From: a delta proteobacterium ML8_F1
Lineage (GTDB): Bacteria; Bacillota; Clostridia; Peptostreptococcales; Acidaminobacteraceae
Direction: 5' to 3'
DNA: 57,453 nt
NCBI GenBank assembly: GCA_002029975.1
Contig: LQBE01000040.1
Span: 9,282-66,734 of the forward strand
Positions 53,399 through 57,453 of the stretch are shown here, one piece after another (the first letter of the stretch is position 1; each line of letters begins with the position of its first letter). The notes beneath the pieces were generated by a model that searched no databases, had not been told where the DNA came from, and worked only from the letters and a program-made list of their open reading frames with translations. The translations under genes were made by a program, and so were the position numbers.

Positions 53399-53425
53399 AT
53401 TATACACCGTATTCTGATTTTAGCA
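53399..53425 (-). promoter_or_regulatory. Probable promoter of the flavoprotein gene
   Basis: On the minus strand: a perfect -10 TATAAT (53399-53404), with TTGCTA 16 bases upstream (53421-53426, limits approximate). Confidence 0.5.
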
Positions 53426-53481
53426 AAGAGTTTTTCAGTTTGACACCTTGATTCCGGGATTATTTCAGCAACCGGCAAAGG

Positions 53482-53530
53482 CACTTGATAAAGGGATAAT
53501 ACAAAAAGAAATAAAATGGATTATTAAGTG
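53482..53530. repeat. Inverted repeat upstream of the XRE/B12 regulator
   Basis: CACTTGATAA (53482-53491) and TTATTAAGTG (53521-53530) are inverted with one mismatch and 29 bases between. It is a candidate operator. No convincing consensus promoter is present in this gap. Confidence 0.35.
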
Positions 53531-53575
53531 TTTGAATAACCCGTAATGAGGTAAGAATAGGCCGAGGTGATAGTC

Positions 53576-54472
53576 ATGAAATCCTTTGGCCAGACCGTCA
53601 AGAGCCTAAGAAATGAAAGAGGACTCAGTCAACATCAGCTGGCCCAGTCTCTGGGGGTGGCCCAGACCACCATTGCCAATTATGAAACCGACAAGCGGTT
53701 TCCCAACCACCAGCTGCTTGTCCGCATGGCGGAATCCTTTGACACTTCCGTAGATTATCTCCTGGGAAGAGTGACTGAAAAAGAAAGCACTGTCAAGATC
53801 TATGAAGGGCTGGATGAGAAGACTCTTGAACCGGTCTATCAGGAGGTGGCGCAAAAATATCTCGGCTACCTCATGGACAGCAAAAAATATGCGGCCCTCA
53901 ACCTGGTCCGGCGGGAGCTGGGAAAGGGACTCGACCCCAGAAGCTTTTACGACAAGGTTTTCATGCAGACCCAGCGCCGGATCGGCAGAATGTGGGAGCG
54001 CAATGAAATCAACGTGGCCAGGGAGCATTACATTACCAATGTCACCCAGACCGCCATTGCCAGTCTGTTCACCCATCTGTCGGAGACCGTTGAATGCGAC
54101 AGGGTGGCGGTAACCCTGGCGGTCAACGGCGACCCCCATACCGTCGGAGCCCAAATGATGAGCGATTTGTTGGCCTTCGAGGGGTGGAACACTCATTTTC
54201 TGGGGGGGAATGTTCCCACGGACCAGCTGATAGAAACCCTTGTGGAGCTCAAGGCCGGGGTCCTGGTGCTCACCCTCACTCTTTCCCAGTATATGGAAAC
54301 CCTGGAAAACACAATGTACGCCCTGAGAAAGGAGCCGCAGCTCAAGTCCCTGAAAATCATTATCGGGGGCAGGGCTCTGGACAAGCAGCCGGAAGCCTGG
54401 CGGCAATTGGGAGCCGACGGCTATGGAAGCAGCTTCGAGGAGGCAGTCCGCCTCGTCAAAGAGATGCGCTAG
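53576..54472 (+). CDS. XRE-type regulator with CarH-like B12-binding module
   Basis: A 298-residue predicted DNA-binding sensor. Residues 1-65 are an XRE/Cro-type helix-turn-helix (LSQHQLAQSLGVAQTTIANYE). Residues about 80-160 form the helical cap of a cobalamin domain, with W140-x9-E150-H151, the Wx9EH signature of CarH photoreceptors. Residues 172-298 are the Rossmann B12 fold with D186-x-H188-x2-G191, H188 being the likely lower cobalt ligand, and IIIGGRAL. Known CarH/LitR proteins use a MerR-type head, so this domain order is unusual. ATG 53576 follows GAGGTGA by five bases. The RND pump gene starts 15 bases after its stop. Light or B12 sensing is inference. Confidence 0.9.
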   Translation: MKSFGQTVKSLRNERGLSQHQLAQSLGVAQTTIANYETDKRFPNHQLLVRMAESFDTSVDYLLGRVTEKESTVKIYEGLDEKTLEPVYQEVAQKYLGYLMDSKKYAALNLVRRELGKGLDPRSFYDKVFMQTQRRIGRMWERNEINVAREHYITNVTQTAIASLFTHLSETVECDRVAVTLAVNGDPHTVGAQMMSDLLAFEGWNTHFLGGNVPTDQLIETLVELKAGVLVLTLTLSQYMETLENTMYALRKEPQLKSLKIIIGGRALDKQPEAWRQLGADGYGSSFEEAVRLVKEMR

Positions 54473-54487
54473 AAAGGATGAAAAGTT

Positions 54488-57453
54488 ATGGATGAGAAAA
54501 GGGACGTTCCTGAATTGAAAATCAAAGAAAATTTCATCGGCAGGCTTGCCAGGTTGTTTATTGATAAATTTCAAATGACGGTTTTAATCATTATTCTGAT
54601 TATGGCTCTGGGTGTCAGCGGTCTTGTATTCCTGCCCAAGGAGTCTCTGCCGGAAATCAACTTTGCGACGATATTCATACAGACCACCTATCCAGGGGCG
54701 AGTCCGGAGGATGTGGAAGCCCTTGTGACGGATCCCATCGAGAACAAACTCAGTAGCATCGACAATGTGGATGAGATTGTTTCGGAATCGAATTTCGGGT
54801 TTTCAACGGTTACGGTGAGCTTTGAAGACGGTGTGGATGTCGAGCGCAAGAAACTGGAAATTGACAATAAAATCGCTGAAATCAATTTTCCGGAGGGGGT
54901 GTTGAAGTCCCAGACAAGTGCCTTCAACTCGTCGGACATTCCCCTGATGGAAATCACCCTGGCGGGAAATTATTCTCCTTTTGAACTGACAAATATCGCT
55001 GAAGGCATCCAGGCGGAGATTGAAAGGGTGTCAGGTGTTGACGAGGTTGAAATCTTCGGCACCCTTGACAAAGAAATCCACGTGATTCTCAACCAGACCA
55101 AAATGATGGCCTACGGCATCACCGCTGAACAGGTGAAACAATCACTTCAGGGACTCAATGTGGGCCTGCCGGTGGGGGAGGCCAATCTCAACGGCATCCG
55201 ATACAATCTCAGAGTCGATGAGTCCTTCAGCAATATAGAGGCCATTGAAATGGCCATGATTCCCACCAACACCGCAGACAATGTCTTTGTCCGGGACATC
55301 GCCACGGTCAGGGAATCCAGCGAAACCGTCCGGGAATACAACCGGACCTTTGTCAGGGAGCTGAGTACCGAGGTCTATCCCTCACTGCTGGTTTCAGTAA
55401 AACGTCAGGCCGGGAGCGACGTGGTCGGGACTTCTGAAACCATCAAAAATTTCTTCAGCACCGGAAGGGGCGTCTTTTTTCCGGAGGACCTGCAGGTGGA
55501 TATCACCAATGACCTGGCCGTCAATGTCAACAATGACCTGGCAAAAATACAGGAAAGCGCTGTTTCCGGACTTATCGTGGTCATTATCGTTCTTTTTTTG
55601 TTTATCGGTTTCAGGGAGTCCATGATTGTCTCCATATCCATACCGCTGTCACTCCTGCTGACCCTGGGCATCCTCAGTGTGGCGGGAATTACCCTGAACA
55701 CCTTCGCTGTCCTGGGTCTGATAGTATCCCTGGGCCTGTTGGTGGACAACTCCATCATCGCCATGGAGAATATCGACCGGGTGAGAAGGCTTGGCCTTGA
55801 GCCCAGGGAGGCAGCCGTGGTGGGAATCAACCAGGTGGGTTTCCCCATCCTCGCCGCCACCCTGACCACCATCGCCGCTTTTTTCCCCCTGGCCATCCTG
55901 CCGGGAATCATCGGCGCCTTTGTCAACACCATTCCACGAACCATCATTATCACACTAGTGGCTTCCTTTGTGGTGTCGGTTACAATCATTCCTGCCATCT
56001 ATCAGCGGATTGTCAAGGGTGAGGTGCGGTTTGAAAGCAAGATTCACGAGGCCTACATAAAAATTTTCGGCGTGGTTCTGGTCTCCGGTCTGAGTTTCTA
56101 CGCCTTCAGCAATGAATACAATTACCTGATTGCTGTCATTGCCGCCATTTTCTTCGGGATATTCATGGTATACAAATTCTTTTTCACCCCAGAAGGAACC
56201 ATTGATGACAGTGGTGTCATGAACCGTTACAGAAGCTTCATCGCGGCCCTGCTCGATTCCAGGAAAAGAACCCTTGCCGCACTGGTTGCCGGAGGGATTG
56301 TATTTGTCGCCAGTGTGGCCCTCATTCCCGCCGGTGTTGTCAAAATCGCCTTCTTCCCGGAGAACGAACCCACCTCGGTGAATATTATCGTGGATACGCC
56401 GGGAGGAACCACCCTGGAGGATACCGCCGCCATTGTGGCAGAGGTGGAAGACTATCTCAGGGAAAACACCGCCGTGGAATCCTTTAATGCCACCATAGGC
56501 GGAGCAGAGCTCGACCGGGCGAGAATCAGTGCGGTTTTCGCACCAAAAAAGGAGCGCAATTCCCTTTCGGGATTTCTCCTTGCCGAAGAGATACTCGACA
56601 ATATCACAACCATTCCCGGAGCTGATATTTTTGTGGATTCCGTGGCCAGCGGCGGCCCTCCCGTGGGCAAGCCCATCGGCATTGAGCTTATCGGGGACGA
56701 CCTGGAATCTCTGAACCGGGTGTCAAAGGACTACCAGGCGATTCTTGAGGACATTGAAGGCGTCTACAACATTGAATCCACCTCGGAGGACGGAGCACCC
56801 CAGATTCTCATTGATGTCCAGGAAACCAAGGCACAGATGCTTGGACTCAGCGTTCTGGACATCTCCAATCAACTCAGAACGCAGATTGACGGGCTCGAAG
56901 CCACCATCCTGAGGGATCAACGGGAGGAAATCGCAGTGGTTTTGAAGTTCAATGAGGGGGGCATCGAAGATGTCAATGCCATCAGTGCCCTGTTTGTGAC
57001 AACCCGGAATGCAGAAATGATACCAATCGAAAATGTGGCCAGCATCCGGGAAGTCAGCGGTCTCAATTCCATTCGACATGCCAACGGGGAGAGGACCATA
57101 ACCATTGAGGCCGATTTGCGACAGGGATACAATATCAACGATTTTCAAAGGGTATTTGATGAAAAAACCGACCAGTATGTCATGCCCCCGGGGGTGAGTC
57201 TGCTGTTTGGCGGTGATGTGGCGGGGATTCAGGAAAATTTCGGGATACTGGCTCAGAGTATGATTCTGGCGGTTTTCCTGGTCTTCATCATTCTGACCCT
57301 GCAGTTTGATTCCATTCTTCAGCCCTTTGCCATCCTGCTGACAGTCCCCATGGCACTGGTAGGGGTGATTCTGGGACTCGGTGTCACAGGCAATGAGTTC
57401 GGATTCTATGCCTTCATGGGCCTTATCGCCCTGGTGGGGATTGCCGTCAATGA
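54488..57453 (+). CDS. RND-family efflux transporter (3' end outside window)
   Basis: A resistance-nodulation-division pump of the AcrB/SwrC type, truncated at the window edge after 988 codons with no stop or frameshift. The first helix (about 31-50) leads to LPKESLPEINFATIFIQTTYPGASPEDVE, the usual porter-domain start. The proton-relay helix reads GLLVDNSIIAMENI (D420-N421), where AcrB has Asp-Asp. Between the two halves there are two additional hydrophobic helices (about 520-560) not found in AcrB. No membrane-fusion partner precedes it, as expected for Gram-positive RNDs. AGGA lies nine bases before the ATG. It is probably co-transcribed with the XRE/B12 regulator. Confidence 0.93.
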   Translation, partial: MDEKRDVPELKIKENFIGRLARLFIDKFQMTVLIIILIMALGVSGLVFLPKESLPEINFATIFIQTTYPGASPEDVEALVTDPIENKLSSIDNVDEIVSESNFGFSTVTVSFEDGVDVERKKLEIDNKIAEINFPEGVLKSQTSAFNSSDIPLMEITLAGNYSPFELTNIAEGIQAEIERVSGVDEVEIFGTLDKEIHVILNQTKMMAYGITAEQVKQSLQGLNVGLPVGEANLNGIRYNLRVDESFSNIEAIEMAMIPTNTADNVFVRDIATVRESSETVREYNRTFVRELSTEVYPSLLVSVKRQAGSDVVGTSETIKNFFSTGRGVFFPEDLQVDITNDLAVNVNNDLAKIQESAVSGLIVVIIVLFLFIGFRESMIVSISIPLSLLLTLGILSVAGITLNTFAVLGLIVSLGLLVDNSIIAMENIDRVRRLGLEPREAAVVGINQVGFPILAATLTTIAAFFPLAILPGIIGAFVNTIPRTIIITLVASFVVSVTIIPAIYQRIVKGEVRFESKIHEAYIKIFGVVLVSGLSFYAFSNEYNYLIAVIAAIFFGIFMVYKFFFTPEGTIDDSGVMNRYRSFIAALLDSRKRTLAALVAGGIVFVASVALIPAGVVKIAFFPENEPTSVNIIVDTPGGTTLEDTAAIVAEVEDYLRENTAVESFNATIGGAELDRARISAVFAPKKERNSLSGFLLAEEILDNITTIPGADIFVDSVASGGPPVGKPIGIELIGDDLESLNRVSKDYQAILEDIEGVYNIESTSEDGAPQILIDVQETKAQMLGLSVLDISNQLRTQIDGLEATILRDQREEIAVVLKFNEGGIEDVNAISALFVTTRNAEMIPIENVASIREVSGLNSIRHANGERTITIEADLRQGYNINDFQRVFDEKTDQYVMPPGVSLLFGGDVAGIQENFGILAQSMILAVFLVFIILTLQFDSILQPFAILLTVPMALVGVILGLGVTGNEFGFYAFMGLIALVGIAVN

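Noticed and set aside
53440-53445. TTGACA as the -35 of the XRE/B12 regulator gene
   Set aside because: A perfect hexamer, but no acceptable -10 lies 16-18 bases downstream.

Overview
The window is about 57.5 kb of densely packed bacterial chromosome, roughly 50% G+C. It carries some 55 protein genes, no rRNA or tRNA genes, and no insertion sequences, prophage or CRISPR array that I can see. It points to an anaerobic, endospore-related member of the class Clostridia. The evidence is the SCIFF peptide with its radical-SAM maturase, a SpoIID homologue inside a ruvA-ruvB-spoIID-queA-tgt-yajC cluster, a HemZ-type radical-SAM protein, a T-box leader in front of hisS, and strong AGGAGG ribosome binding sites with frequent TTG/GTG starts. 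I cannot name the genus.

Layout. 1-7525: a short unknown gene, mgsA, a DUF503 gene, a convergent LysR regulator, a CDP-alcohol phosphatidyltransferase, an HD-domain protein, a giant UPF0182 membrane protein and a membrane GGDEF protein. 7585-14510: a sulfur/nucleoside salvage group (MtaD-type deaminase, trans-sulfuration enzyme, EamA exporter), then a GlnK/GlnL-like two-component pair and an NhaC-type antiporter. 14551-14816: a 266-base gap with a nested imperfect hairpin. 14817-32084: the conserved housekeeping series ruvAB, spoIID, queA, tgt, yajC, sfsA, scifF-scfB, a gamma-carbonic-anhydrase-like gene, secDF, lapA-like, recJ, apt, relA and dtd. 32095-44326: metallo-hydrolase, hemZ, T-box, hisS, aspS, rseC-like, glyA, MATE, PatB-type lyase, B3/B4 protein, NimA-like flavoprotein and rarA. 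44361-53354: ilvE, a GNAT protein, padR with a split permease, serA, a second EamA exporter, an HD-GYP protein and a nitronate-monooxygenase/FabK-type flavoprotein. 53576-57453: an XRE-type regulator carrying a complete CarH-like B12 module, followed after 15 bases by an RND efflux pump that runs off the window.

Most genes are core functions: translation and tRNA modification, recombination, Sec export and the stringent response. The more unusual material is regulatory. It includes the XRE/B12 regulator-RND pair; an AT-rich element shared by the lysR and ilvE/GNAT control regions; three helically phased 10-bp repeats between the GlnL-like regulator and nhaC; a FapR-like box at the flavoprotein gene; palindromes on the padR, serA, HD-GYP and pgsA-like promoters; and an in-frame TGA just upstream of the MATE start. 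Two genes are easily missed by an ORF scan: the 46-residue SCIFF precursor and the open-ended RND gene.
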